A stretch of DNA of 64,000 nt, taken from an uncultured Spirochaetia bacterium (GTDB taxonomy: Bacteria > Spirochaetota > Spirochaetia > SZUA-6 > Bin103). The DNA lies in the NCBI GenBank assembly GCA_958296075.1, contig CATQHW010000002.1, forward strand, positions 434,001 to 498,000, written 5' to 3'. A program made the position numbers and the translations under genes. Below are positions 1 to 8,544 of this stretch, in pieces. The stretch's first letter is position 1. Every line of letters starts with the position of its first letter. The notes under the pieces were generated by a model, which saw only the letters and a list, made by a program, of their open reading frames with translations, searched no databases and was not told where the DNA came from.

Positions 1-1033
1 CCAGCCCCTGCACGTCGAGCCCGAACAGGATGTCGCGCATGGTCGGGTTGCCGGCCACGACCATCTGCGTGACCGATGTCCGCCGGAAGCCGCAGGATCG
101 CGCCATCGCGCGTATCTCGGTATTGATGGCGTTGATGATCGCTTGCTGCAGCTCGCCGGTGAAGCTGCCGGCCGCGTAGGAGATGCGATGCATGATGTCG
201 CTGCCGGCGAACCCCTGCGGGTTGGCGAAGGAGGCGGTGACGATCGTCGCCTCGGCCTGCAGGTCGACCACCTTCATCACCACGGTGGTGGTGCCCAGAT
301 CGATGGCGAGCCCCAGCTCGCGGCCCCGGAAGCGGTCCCGGACGGCGCCGGCCGCTCCCGCGCCGGCGCGCGGCGCCGGGGCGACGGTCCGTTCGCGGCA
401 GGCGCGCCTGCCGCCGGTGCCGCTGCTGCCGCCGCTGGTGAGGATGCGGGGCGAGCGGCGCAGCGGCTGGAACGCTACCTCGGCGTCGAGGTCGGTTACT
501 TCGGTCTGGCAGGCCAGCCGGAACGGGTCCTGCAGGAAGCGCTCTGCTTCCGTGCGCGGGCTCAGCGCGGCCAGGCCGGCGTCGACCCGGACCACGCACT
601 CGTGGCAGATGCCGGTGCGCGCGCACGAGCTGGGCACGCGAGTGGCGGCGCGGTCGGCGTAGTCGAACAGGGTCGCGCCGGCGGCCGGTCGCAGCCGCTC
701 GGCGCCGCTGGCGACGGTCGCCGAGCCGCGCTCGCCGGATACGTGATCGGCGGCGCTCGCCGGCTCGGTTTCCCAGGCGCTGCGGTAGTCGAGCTGGTCG
801 TCGCCGGCGCAGAGGAAGCGGGGCCGGCCCGCGCCGGGCTCGTAGCGGTGCTCGCCGGCCGGGGGCCGGCGCTGGTTGCGGCAGCCGAACGAGGCGGTGC
901 ACCGGTCGTGACGGTCCTTGTACGGACAGCGCCACTGCGCCTGCGCGCCCGCGTGGTCGGCGATCGTCGCCAGCACCGAACTGAGGCGGTCCAGGCGCTC
1001 CTGCCAAGCGTCCGCGTCGAGCCCTTCGGCCAC
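1..1033 (-). CDS. RACo-like corrinoid activation protein, ferredoxin + ASKHA/DUF4445 (partial, 3' end outside window)
   Basis: Proteins of this kind use a [2Fe-2S] cluster and ATP to re-reduce the inactivated cobalt of corrinoid methyltransferases; the neighbouring corrinoid protein is the likely client. About 344 residues are visible. C137, C143, C146 (SSCARTGICHEC) and C175 (FRLACQ) form a plant-type 2Fe-2S ligand set. From about residue 238 the phosphate loop GLAIDLGTTTVV opens the ASKHA fold, followed by FANPQGFAGSDIMHR. The only good start after the in-frame stop is GTG at 1033, 37 bases after the corrinoid protein stop. Odd point: about 100 residues with their own cysteines (WRCPYKDR, RCTASFGCRNQR) precede the ferredoxin domain, where family members usually begin almost directly with ferredoxin. 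Confidence 0.88.
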   Translation of the reverse strand, partial: MAEGLDADAWQERLDRLSSVLATIADHAGAQAQWRCPYKDRHDRCTASFGCRNQRRPPAGEHRYEPGAGRPRFLCAGDDQLDYRSAWETEPASAADHVSGERGSATVASGAERLRPAAGATLFDYADRAATRVPSSCARTGICHECVVRVDAGLAALSPRTEAERFLQDPFRLACQTEVTDLDAEVAFQPLRRSPRILTSGGSSGTGGRRACRERTVAPAPRAGAGAAGAVRDRFRGRELGLAIDLGTTTVVMKVVDLQAEATIVTASFANPQGFAGSDIMHRISYAAGSFTGELQQAIINAINTEIRAMARSCGFRRTSVTQMVVAGNPTMRDILFGLDVQGL

Positions 1034-1070
1034 GGTGGCGCCGCCGCTCGCGGCGCCGGACGCCTGCGGC

Positions 1071-1832
1071 TCAGTCGTCGCTCCGCTCCCGCTCGACCAT
1101 CAGCCGCTTCGCCAGTTCCACGCACGCCACCGCGTCCGCGCCGTAGCCGTCGGCGCCCATGTCGTCGGCGAACTCCTGCGTGACCGGGGCGCCGCCCACC
1201 ATGATCTGCACGTCATCGCGCAGGTCCGCGTCGATGAACGCCTCGATCGTCTTGCCCATGTTGGGCATGGTGGTGGTCAGCAGCGCCGACATGCCGAGCA
1301 GCGGCGCCTGATGTTCCTCGACCGCGTCGATGAACTCGTCGGAGGAGGTATCGACGCCCAGGTCGATCACCTCGAAGCCGGCGCCCCGCAGCAGCATGAT
1401 GCAGAGGTTCTTGCCGATGTCGTGCAGGTCGCCCTTGACGGTGCCCATCACCACCATGCCCTGCGACGGCACGCCGGATTCCGACAGGATCGGCTCGATG
1501 TGGGCCATGCCGGCCTTCATGGCGCGCGCGCACGCCAGCACCTCCGGCACGAAGATGATGTTGTCCCGGAACTTGATGCCGACGATCCCCATGGCGGCGA
1601 TCAGCCCGTCATCCATGATCTCCAGCGCGGTGATCCCGCCGTCGAGCGCCTTTCTGGTCAGCTCGTCGACATCGTCGTCCTCGCCCTCGATGAGCGCCGC
1701 CGAGATCTCCTGCATCGACGGCCGCGCCCGCGCGAAGGTCTCGATCATGCGCGCGCGCTCGTCGGGCCGTTCGATGAACTCCTCGATCTCGGAACGGATC
1801 AGCTCGTTGTCTATGTCGTCGATCTGCGCCAT
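1071..1832 (-). CDS. Corrinoid (methyl-cobamide) protein, MtaC/MtbC type
   Basis: This 253-residue protein carries the B12 cofactor that shuttles a methyl group between a substrate methyltransferase and the MtaA-like enzyme encoded just upstream. The N-terminal helical cap (roughly residues 15-110) is followed by the B12-binding Rossmann domain with GTVKGDLHDIGKNL, where H137 is the lower axial cobalt ligand (DxHxxG), then LGMSALLTTTMPNM and a terminal GGAPV motif. The start chosen (MAQIDDID) follows the methyltransferase by 38 bases, so the genes are presumably co-transcribed. The length fits the family, whose members serve methanol, methylamine, glycine betaine or O-demethylation systems. 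The substrate is not readable from this protein alone. Confidence 0.92.
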   Translation of the reverse strand: MAQIDDIDNELIRSEIEEFIERPDERARMIETFARARPSMQEISAALIEGEDDDVDELTRKALDGGITALEIMDDGLIAAMGIVGIKFRDNIIFVPEVLACARAMKAGMAHIEPILSESGVPSQGMVVMGTVKGDLHDIGKNLCIMLLRGAGFEVIDLGVDTSSDEFIDAVEEHQAPLLGMSALLTTTMPNMGKTIEAFIDADLRDDVQIMVGGAPVTQEFADDMGADGYGADAVACVELAKRLMVERERSDD

Positions 1833-1870
1833 GTGTGTGGTTTCCGTATGATTTCCAGCCGTGCGTGCTG

Positions 1871-2890
1871 TCAGTTGTGGTGCTGCCGCGTCCAGTCGGC
1901 GACCGCGGCCGGGATCGCCTTGAGGTTCTCGAGCGGCGTCTGCAGCGGGATCGCGCACTCCGGGCCGACCAGCTTGATGCCGGCGTCGAGGTTCTTGCGC
2001 ACCTCCGCCTGCACCTCCGCAGGGCCGCGGGCGAACAGCGTCTCCGGGTTGTTGACGTTGCCGATCAGCGCGATGCGATCGCCCACGACCTCCACCGATT
2101 CCGCCGGGTCGTTCTTGGAGTCGTAGTGGAAGGCGGCGAAGCCGGTCTCGGCTATGTAGCCCATCCGGTCGATCGTCTTGCCGCAGATGTGCAGGATGAG
2201 CGGGATCGGGATGCGCTCCGCGAACTCGACGTGCAGGTCGCGCAGGTAGCGCCGGTAGTAGTCGCCCGACACCAAGTCGCCGGTGGCGTGGTCCGGCAGC
2301 GTGAGCGCGTCGGCGCCCGCCTCGATCTGAGCGACGCCGAAGGCGATGGTCGCCTCCTTGAGCCGGTCCAGGATCAGCTTGGTCGCGTCGGGATCGTCCA
2401 GGGAGAGCAGCAGGAACCGCTCGACGCCGAAGCAGTGGTAGGCCAACGACCACGGCCCCATGGTCTTGCCGATCACCGCCGCCTCGTCGCCGTACTCCGC
2501 CTTGAGCCGGCGGATCGCGTCGAGCACGCAGGCGGTGTCCGGGTGGGTCAGGAAGTCGCGCGGGATGACGATGTCGTCGGCCGTCTCCCAGATCGGCTCG
2601 CTCATCTTGACGGTCGGCCAGTTGTCCTTCTGCTCCCACTGGATATTGCAGCCCAGCGCCGCGGAGTCCTGGATGATGGTGAACACCGGCATGATCGTGT
2701 CGAAGCCGAGCTCCGTGTAGCCGGTAGCCGCCAGGCGCGCCATCAGCTCGCCGTCGCGGTTGGCCTGCGGAAACGGCGCTTCGACCAGGTCCATCAACTC
2801 CACGGTCGCCACCGAGGTCGGGTTGCACACCGCCGGACGGTCGACCGGTTCGCCGCGAAACGCCGCCAGCACCCGCTCCTTGCCTGTCAT
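1871..2890 (-). CDS. Uroporphyrinogen decarboxylase-fold methyltransferase (MtaA/MtbA/CmuA-like)
   Basis: A 339-residue cytoplasmic zinc enzyme of the URO-D superfamily. Instead of decarboxylating porphyrins, this subgroup transfers methyl groups from a methyl-corrinoid protein to an acceptor thiol or folate. The zinc ligands fit the methyltransferase signature H-x-C...C: H234 and C236 in LILHICGKT and C312 in GPECAIP. The start MTGKERVLAAFRGEPVDRPAV is typical of the family. It lies 13 bases after the upstream hypothetical gene and 38 before the corrinoid protein, so the three belong to one transcription unit. No substrate-specific MtaB/MttB-type partner is present in the window, so the methyl donor is unknown. 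Confidence 0.9.
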   Translation of the reverse strand: MTGKERVLAAFRGEPVDRPAVCNPTSVATVELMDLVEAPFPQANRDGELMARLAATGYTELGFDTIMPVFTIIQDSAALGCNIQWEQKDNWPTVKMSEPIWETADDIVIPRDFLTHPDTACVLDAIRRLKAEYGDEAAVIGKTMGPWSLAYHCFGVERFLLLSLDDPDATKLILDRLKEATIAFGVAQIEAGADALTLPDHATGDLVSGDYYRRYLRDLHVEFAERIPIPLILHICGKTIDRMGYIAETGFAAFHYDSKNDPAESVEVVGDRIALIGNVNNPETLFARGPAEVQAEVRKNLDAGIKLVGPECAIPLQTPLENLKAIPAAVADWTRQHHN

Positions 2891-2903
2891 CGGTCTCCTC
2901 CGT

Positions 2904-3533
2904 TCATCGCTGCTGGCTCGGCGCGCTCAGCATGCCGCGCGCCGCCGCCGCTTCCTGCTCGCGCAACGCGCCGCGCACATTGAGCGCGCGGATGAGCAGC
3001 AGGCTGATCAACTCGTGGTGGTCGGCGCCGCACGGGAACCGCACCTCGGTACCATCGACCTGAAGTTCCGCCAGCTTGCCCAGACCGGCGGCGATCGCCG
3101 CCACCCGCCGCCGCTCGCGCGCGCCGTCCCGGTCGCCGCCGCAGCGGTAGCGGCCGCCGCCGAGCGCGTCGACGCGGACGGTCAGATCGTTCTTCTTGTC
3201 GAGCACCGACAGCGGCCGGCGTTCGGGATCGGTGCCGGGCGGCGCCTTGCACGACTCCACGAACAGGCGCTTGAGCGCAGCCTCGTGGGCATGTCCGCAG
3301 GCGAAGCGCACCGCCAGGGGACTGCCGCCGCCGGCGACCATCCCGCCGGCCGTCCGCATGACGCCGGCCAGGAAGCGCAGGCGGTCGCCGGCGCCGTCGC
3401 GCCGGCTGTAGCTGTGCAGCAGATAGGTCGCGCCGCCGCCGTCGTCGTCGCGGTAGACCGCGATGCTGATGTCATGGAAATGGGGGTCCATCGACAGCAG
3501 ATCGATGCGGCGGCCCAGATCAAGGGTTTCCAT
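2904..3533 (-). CDS. Hypothetical protein at head of corrinoid methyltransferase operon
   Basis: I do not recognise this 209-residue soluble protein. It opens METLDLGRRIDLLSMDPHFHDISIAVY, has no signal peptide or membrane segment, and its middle holds cysteines and histidines (FACGHAHEAALKRLF, ESCKAP, RYRCGG, FPCGADHHELISLLL) that could bind a metal. It is the first gene of the minus-strand unit, 13 bases ahead of the MtaA-like gene, which suggests a link to the methyltransferase system. It is divergent from ptsP across a 59-base gap. The function is unknown. Codon use resembles its neighbours, which supports it being real. Confidence 0.75.
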   Translation of the reverse strand: METLDLGRRIDLLSMDPHFHDISIAVYRDDDGGGATYLLHSYSRRDGAGDRLRFLAGVMRTAGGMVAGGGSPLAVRFACGHAHEAALKRLFVESCKAPPGTDPERRPLSVLDKKNDLTVRVDALGGGRYRCGGDRDGARERRRVAAIAAGLGKLAELQVDGTEVRFPCGADHHELISLLLIRALNVRGALREQEAAAARGMLSAPSQQR

Positions 3534-3592
3534 GGCCGGAGTCGATCCTACGGCGGGGCCGACATCGGGTCAAATGCGCTAACATCCCGTCA

Positions 3593-5893
3593 ATGGATCA
3601 CCTGCGGCTGATCTGCGACTTCGGCGAGATGAGCGGGCTGTTCATGGGCTCGCGGGCGTTCCTGGACAAGGCCGTGCAGATGGTCGCCCGCCGCATGCGG
3701 GCGGCGGTGTGCAGCATCTACATCTACGACGAGGAATCGGAGCAGCTCGTGCTGCGCGCCACCATCGGGCTGGAGCCGTCGTCGGTCGGCCGCGTGCGGC
3801 TGGCGATGGGCGAGGGGATCGTCGGCGCCGCGCTCGAAGGCCGGCGGCCGATCCTGCAACGGGTCGCCTCCGAGCACCCCAGCTTCAAGTCGGTGCCGGG
3901 CATCGAGGAGGAGCGCTACGAGGCGTTCCTGGCGGTGCCGATCACGCGCGGCATCGCCTCCATCGGCGCGCTGGCGGTGCAGCGCGAGGTCGCCACGCCG
4001 TTCGACGAGGACGACGCGCTGGCGCTGCGCGCGGTCGCCTCGCAGCTCGCCAATGCGCTGGAAAACGCGCGCCTGCTGATGGATGCCAAGGGCGCAGACA
4101 AGTCGGCGCGGCGCGAGGGGCAGCGCCGGCCGCTCCGGGGAGCTCGCGGGCAGCGCGCCCGCGCCGGCGAGCGGTTCTTCGGGCAGACCGCCGCCGAGGG
4201 ACAGGCGGCCGGCCCGGCGGCGCTGTTCGACCGCGAGGGGGTGTACGAGTCGTTCGCGCGGCGCACCTACGACCGCGCCTACGGCCGGGCCGATTTCGAG
4301 TCGGCGGTGCTGGCCACGGAGCGCCAGCTCGAAGCGCTGCAGGCCAAGGTGGAAGACAAGCTCTCCGACGTGGCGTCGCTGATCTTCACCGCCCACCTGC
4401 TGATCCTGAAGGACCCGGAGTTCACCGGCCGGGTGCTGGCCGGCATCGAGCGGGGTGACGGCGCGCCGCGCGCGGTCCTGCAGGTCGCCTCCACCTACCT
4501 GCAGCGCTTCGCCGCCAGCGAAAGCCCCTACGTCAAGGACAAGGTGCAGGACGTCAAGGACGTGGTGGTGCGTCTGGTCGGCAACATCATCGGCCAGAGC
4601 CCGGCGATCGACTCCCAGCCGGGCAGCGTCGTGGTCGCCCGCGAACTCTACCCGTCGGACCTGCTGGAGCTCTCCGCCCTGGGGGTCGCCGGCGTCGTGC
4701 TGGTCACCGGCGGTGCCAGCTCGCACCTGTCGATCCTGGCCCGCTCGCTGGTGCTGCCGCTGATCATCGTGCGCGACGAGCGGATGCTCACCGTCGCGGA
4801 GGGGACCACCCTGCTCCTCGACGGCGGCGGCGGCGTCGTCCAGGTCAACCCCGGCGAGACGGCGCTGCGGAGCTTCCGCGACCAGCGGGCGGTCCTGGAG
4901 GACCTGGAGCGGCGGGTGCCGGGGCAGCCGGTCACCAGGACGCTGGACGGTACCGGCATCCGCATCCTGGCCAACGTGAACCTGCTCTCCGACGTCGATC
5001 TGGCCACCCACCGGGGCGCCGACGGCATCGGCCTCTATCGCAGCGAGTTCCCGTTCATCGTGCGCAGCGACTTTCCGACCGAGGAGGAGCAGCTTGCGGT
5101 CTACACGCAGCTCCTGGCGCGGTTCTCCGGGCGGGAGGTGACCCTGCGGACGCTCGACATGGGCGGCGACAAGGTCCTCTCCTACTTCACCGACGACACG
5201 CGGGAGGCCAACCCGTTCCTGGGCATGCGCTCGATCCGCTTCTCGCTGCGCAACCCGGACATCTTCCGCCAACAGGTGCGGGCCATGCTCCGCGCCGGCG
5301 TCGGCCGCGCCATCCGCATCATGTTCCCCATGGTGTCGGCGCTCGACGAGTTCCTGCACGGCCGCAGGATCACTCTGGACTGCGTCGAGGAGCTGCAGCG
5401 CGAAGGGGTGGCGTGCGAGGCGCCGGCCATCGGCATGATGGTGGAGGTCCCCTCCGTGCTACCGATCATCGACGCGTTCGCGGCCGAGGCCGACTTCCTG
5501 TCGATCGGCAGCAACGATCTGATCCAGTACCTGATCGCCGTCGACCGCACCAACGACAAGGTGGCCGATCTGTACCGCCCGTACCATCCGGCGGTGTTGC
5601 GCTCGCTGAGTCTGGTGGCCGCCAGCGCCGCCGAACACGGCACCGATCTGTCGGTCTGCGGGGACATGGCGCACCAAGCCGAATACGTACCGTTCCTGAT
5701 CGGCATCGGCGTGCGCACGCTGAGCGTGGAGCCGCTCTACCTGCCGCGCGTCCGGGCGCTGATCGCCGGCATCGACCTGCAGGAGGCGGAGGCGGAGGCG
5801 GAGGAGATGCTGGGCTGCACCACGCTGACCGACGTCGAGGAGGTGATGGGCGAACGGCTGTGGGCGCGCCGCGAGGAAGCCGAGCCGGCCTGA
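3593..5893 (+). CDS. ptsP: Phosphoenolpyruvate-protein phosphotransferase with N-terminal GAF domain
   Basis: This is PTS enzyme I of the nitrogen/regulatory type: it takes phosphate from PEP and passes it through its active-site histidine to an HPr-like protein. It has 766 residues. Residues about 10-165 form a GAF domain (ICDFGEMSGLF, CSIYIYDEES, AVPITRG), then comes a linker. The phosphohistidine domain has H378 in TGGASSHLSILARS. The PEP-binding barrel carries TLDMGGDKVLSYF, FLGMRSIRFSL, SIGSNDLIQYLIAVDRTND and C689 in SVCGDMAH. All catalytic motifs look intact. It sits alone between a divergent minus-strand operon and an accessory segment; no HPr or EIIA is visible here. Confidence 0.95.
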   Translation: MDHLRLICDFGEMSGLFMGSRAFLDKAVQMVARRMRAAVCSIYIYDEESEQLVLRATIGLEPSSVGRVRLAMGEGIVGAALEGRRPILQRVASEHPSFKSVPGIEEERYEAFLAVPITRGIASIGALAVQREVATPFDEDDALALRAVASQLANALENARLLMDAKGADKSARREGQRRPLRGARGQRARAGERFFGQTAAEGQAAGPAALFDREGVYESFARRTYDRAYGRADFESAVLATERQLEALQAKVEDKLSDVASLIFTAHLLILKDPEFTGRVLAGIERGDGAPRAVLQVASTYLQRFAASESPYVKDKVQDVKDVVVRLVGNIIGQSPAIDSQPGSVVVARELYPSDLLELSALGVAGVVLVTGGASSHLSILARSLVLPLIIVRDERMLTVAEGTTLLLDGGGGVVQVNPGETALRSFRDQRAVLEDLERRVPGQPVTRTLDGTGIRILANVNLLSDVDLATHRGADGIGLYRSEFPFIVRSDFPTEEEQLAVYTQLLARFSGREVTLRTLDMGGDKVLSYFTDDTREANPFLGMRSIRFSLRNPDIFRQQVRAMLRAGVGRAIRIMFPMVSALDEFLHGRRITLDCVEELQREGVACEAPAIGMMVEVPSVLPIIDAFAAEADFLSIGSNDLIQYLIAVDRTNDKVADLYRPYHPAVLRSLSLVAASAAEHGTDLSVCGDMAHQAEYVPFLIGIGVRTLSVEPLYLPRVRALIAGIDLQEAEAEAEEMLGCTTLTDVEEVMGERLWARREEAEPA

Positions 5894-5895
5894 GC

Positions 5896-5965
5896 TCAGT
5901 CGTCCAGCGCCAGCACGCCTTCGCGGATCGCGCGATACGGGTCAGCTCGGGACGCTTTCGACGCA
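5896..5965 (-). pseudogene. Remnant of the 3' end of a LuxR-type response regulator
   Basis: About 70 bases directly after the ptsP stop match, with a few substitutions and small indels, the 3' end of the response regulator gene at 7152-7220. Shared runs include CCTTCGCGGAT, CGATACGGGTCAG and ACGCTTTCGA. Only the last ~22 codons remain. A copy of the 39-bp repeat follows about 35 bases later, so this looks like an internally deleted duplicate of the regulator unit. Confidence 0.6.
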
Positions 5966-5998
5966 GCCCCTTGCGCCTCGGCATTTTTGAAGCGCGAA

Positions 5999-6037
5999 AT
6001 CAGCAATTTGGAAGCAGAGTCTCAGGAAATGGCTGAT
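5999..6037 (+). repeat. 39-bp dispersed repeat, copy A (most diverged)
   Basis: Shares the core CAGCAATTTGGAAGC ... TCAGGAAATGG with copies at 7083-7121 (opposite orientation) and 8370-8408 (same orientation). It follows the response regulator remnant. It has no clear coding role. Confidence 0.65.
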
Positions 6038-6119
6038 GGTGCCGTGCGCGAGAGACGGTATGGTGCTTATCGATGTGATGGAGCAGTCGGAGCCAGCATA
6101 GCGTTAGGAGGCCTTGCCT

Positions 6120-6298
6120 ATGGGATCACCGAAACAAGTACTACTGGGAGTCGAACCAACGACGCTGCCGACAACATCAACGAAGCTCACGCATGGTTGT
6201 CCGCGAGAAGTCCCGCATACGCGGAACGGTGGCTCGCGGCGATCCGTGACGGGATACTCAACGACGCCTTCGAGAAGAGATACGTCACCTGCTCATAG
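6120..6298 (+). pseudogene. Degenerate ParE/RelE-family toxin fragment
   Basis: A ribosome-binding site (TTAGGAGG, ~6104-6111) precedes an ATG at 6120. That frame gives only MGSPKQVLLGVE before losing sense. A second frame then reads INEAHAWLSARSPAYAERW and LAAIRDGI, the characteristic N-terminal half of ParE/RelE toxins (DIxxAxxWL...A.RWL..I). A frameshift near 6155 and loss of the C-terminal half indicate an inactive gene. No intact antitoxin is visible beside it. Confidence 0.5.
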
Positions 6299-6907
6299 GC
6301 TGGGTGCGGTGCTCCGGTGACCGAACGTGCGCGGCGTGAACCCCACCCGATTGGTGATGCTGGCGCTGCTACCGGTGGCGCGAATCACGAACAGGCCCAG
6401 CCGCTCGGCACGCACCTCCGACTCCTGGTATGCCTTCAGATAGGCAACCGCCCCGTAGATACGGCGTTCGGCGTATTCGGGCATCAGTTCTGGAAACTCG
6501 TTCAACCGCCCGCTGAAACGATCGACGTCGGGCACCCTGAGAGTGGTCTTGACTTCCACCACCACGACCTCTTCGCCGTTGATGGCCACGATGTCGAACT
6601 CCCAGCGCCGCTCACCGTAGTTCTGCCGCGGGTTGGTTACCGTGTGCTGCACCGCGATGCCCCGCTGCCGGAGGAGCTTGACAAGGTCGCCTTCCACCAG
6701 GGACTCCATCAGCTTGCCCCACTGCCCGTTGAACAGCGCGTCCAGCTTGTCCATGCGCCGGTTGGCGGCCCGTGCCTGCCGCTTGAGCAGTTGATCGGTC
6801 TCCTGCATGCGGCGCGCAGTCTCCTGCTGCACTGCGGAGACCTCGCGGAGAATCTCCCAGATCTCCTGCGGGTTCGCGGGTTCGCGGTGTCCGTTGCCTT
6901 CGGTCAT
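6293..6907 (-). CDS. PD-(D/E)XK-like nuclease-fold protein with N-terminal coiled coil
   Basis: A 204-residue soluble protein. Residues about 12-60 are polar and helical (EIWEILREVSAVQQETARRMQ, LLKRQARAANRRMDKLD), probably a coiled coil. The C-terminal part contains RRWEFDIVAINGEEVVVVEVKTT, i.e. D followed by E-x-K on consecutive strands, the signature of the PD-(D/E)XK restriction-like fold and of DUF3782-type families common in spirochaetes and cyanobacteria. Whether it cuts DNA is not known. It overlaps the end of the ParE remnant on the opposite strand and stands alone. The alternating hydrophobic strand plus EVK makes the fold call fairly secure. Confidence 0.7.
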   Translation of the reverse strand: MTEGNGHREPANPQEIWEILREVSAVQQETARRMQETDQLLKRQARAANRRMDKLDALFNGQWGKLMESLVEGDLVKLLRQRGIAVQHTVTNPRQNYGERRWEFDIVAINGEEVVVVEVKTTLRVPDVDRFSGRLNEFPELMPEYAERRIYGAVAYLKAYQESEVRAERLGLFVIRATGSSASITNRVGFTPRTFGHRSTAPSL

Positions 6908-7082
6908 GGGTACGCTCGCTCATTCGATGGTAACGACCGCCGCGGGTTCCGGCAAGCTTAGTCAGGATCGCGTCGAATCGTGTCGTGGCGCACCGACGCA
7001 TCGTTCCGAATGGCCGGCGGGACTACTTGAGCTCGTTCTCCATGAATACGCTATGTATGCCACTATCGCCATAGACCCTTAC

Positions 7083-7121
7083 ATCATCCATTTCCTGATT
7101 TCGAGCTTCCAAATTGCTGAG
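7083..7121 (-). repeat. 39-bp dispersed repeat, copy B (inverted)
   Basis: Reverse complement reads CTCAGCAATTTGGAAGC ... AAATCAGGAAATGGATGAT, nearly identical to copy C at 8370-8408. With copy C it forms an inverted pair bracketing the response regulator and truncated permease genes. Confidence 0.75.
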
Positions 7122-7151
7122 ACCTCGATGGATCTCGGGTGGCGGGCGCGC

Positions 7152-7817
7152 TCAGTCTTCCAGCGGCACCGCTCCTTCGCGGATGGCGATACGGGTCAGA
7201 TCGGCGACGCTTTCGATCTGCAGCTTTTCCATCACGTGGTGGCGGTGGGAGTCGACCGTCTTGACGCTGACGCCGATCGCGCCGGCGATCTCCTTGGCGG
7301 TCCGGCCCTCGGCCAGGAGCTGGAAGACCTCCCGTTCGCGGTCGGTCAATCCGGCCAGGACCGACTCCGGTTCGTCCACCTCGTGCAGCAGGTCGATGAC
7401 CGTGCCGGCGATGCCGGCGCCCAGGTACTTGCGGCCGCGCATCACCGTGGCGATCGCGGCGGTCAGCTCGTCGAACGCGCACTCCTTGATCAGGTAGGCG
7501 GCTGCGCCCGCCTTGATCATGCGCGCCACGAAGCGACGGTCGTGGTGCTTGGAGAGCGCTACGGTGCGCGTGCGCGGCAGCTCGTCGGCTATGCGCGTCG
7601 CCACCTCGATGCCGCTCAAGCCGGGCAGGCCGATGTCCAGGATCACCACGTCGGGCCGCAGCCGGCGCGCCAGCGCCAGCGCCGACGGGCCGTCGGCCGC
7701 CTCGCCCACCACGGTGATGCCGTCCTGCCGGTCCAGAAGCGCCCGCAGCCCCTCGCGCATGATTCCGTGATCGTCGACCAGGAGTACCTTCGCTCGGACC
7801 GCCGCCGGCCGCGTCAT
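7152..7817 (-). CDS. LuxR/NarL-family response regulator
   Basis: A 221-residue two-component regulator. The receiver domain (about residues 8-125) has LLVDDHGIMREGL, the phospho-acceptor Asp in VVILDIGLPG, and TVALSKHHD. The C-terminal LuxR helix-turn-helix (about 150-210) has LTDREREVFQLLAEGRTAKE followed by VSVKTVDSHRHHVMEKL. Its ATG overlaps the stop of the FtsX-type permease fragment (ATGA), so the two were once translationally coupled. The NarL-type histidine kinase at 9040-9771, on the same strand upstream, is the natural partner. The gene is intact although its surroundings are rearranged. Confidence 0.93.
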   Translation of the reverse strand: MTRPAAVRAKVLLVDDHGIMREGLRALLDRQDGITVVGEAADGPSALALARRLRPDVVILDIGLPGLSGIEVATRIADELPRTRTVALSKHHDRRFVARMIKAGAAAYLIKECAFDELTAAIATVMRGRKYLGAGIAGTVIDLLHEVDEPESVLAGLTDREREVFQLLAEGRTAKEIAGAIGVSVKTVDSHRHHVMEKLQIESVADLTRIAIREGAVPLED

Positions 7818-8370
7818 GCGTCGCGGATCCCTTCGGCGATGGGCGCCGCCAGGGCGGAGAACACCGGCAGCGGCCCCAACAGTCCCCCGACCCCTATCGC
7901 CGCCGCCACGCCCGCGGCGACGGCCGCCGGCGTGACCACGGGACCGGTCAGGTCGATCGCCGCCGCGTCCTGGAAGACCGGCGTCACCAGTGCGGTGAGT
8001 GGCCCCGACAGGAACAGGCTCAAGCCGACGCCGAGCGCTGACGCCGCGGCCACCATGACGAGCGAGCGTATCAGGAACTCGCCGGCGATGGTCCGTTTCG
8101 ATGCGCCGAAGGCGCGGGACAGCGCGATCTGCCGGGACCGGCTCAGCACCTCCACCATCATCAGGCTGAGCAGCCCCACGCCGCCGGTGACCAGGATCAG
8201 GACAGCCAACAGGTTCAGGATCAGCGATAAGGTCCGCACAGTGGAGCGGGGGTCCAGGCCATGCAGGGCTGACGAGTCGGCCTCCTGCTGTATCGTGATC
8301 CGATCACGAAGCCGGATCAACCTCCGGGTTCGTCCTGCGGCCGGCATAAGCGGACCGCCTGCTTCGCGTC
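7814..8370 (-). pseudogene. Truncated FtsX/MacB-type ABC permease (C-terminal half only)
   Basis: The reading frame encodes the last three membrane segments of an FtsX-like permease: TVRTLSLILNLLAVLILVTG, GVGLLSLMMVEVLSRSRQIA, the coupling motif ALSRAFGASKRTIAGEFLIR, and two further hydrophobic stretches. The usual N-terminal segment and large extracellular domain are missing. The frame begins abruptly at repeat copy C (8370), so the 5' part was lost at the repeat junction. It is followed in an ATGA overlap by the response regulator, suggesting an original two-component-controlled efflux operon. Confidence 0.75.
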
Positions 8371-8408
8371 TCAGCAATTTGGAAGCCCAAATTCAGGAAA
8401 TGGATGAT
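8370..8408 (+). repeat. 39-bp dispersed repeat, copy C
   Basis: CTCAGCAATTTGGAAGCC ... TTCAGGAAATGGATGAT marks the exact point where the FtsX-type gene loses its 5' part. It is inverted relative to copy B and in the same orientation as copy A. Confidence 0.75.
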
Positions 8409-8544
8409 ATACGGAGCAGCTGCCGCCACGGTACAGGTATGCCATGACGTCGACCGACCCTGAATCTGAACCGGAGGAGGTGATGCCAAGAGCGGCTAAA
8501 CCTGTACCACCAGCCCGATGGCGGATACTACGAGGGAGAGAGAA

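Noticed and set aside
3590..5359. A 589-codon minus-strand open frame opposite ptsP.
   Set aside because: It is the shadow of a GC-rich gene: composition is Arg/His/Gln-rich without domains, while the plus strand has all PTS enzyme I motifs.
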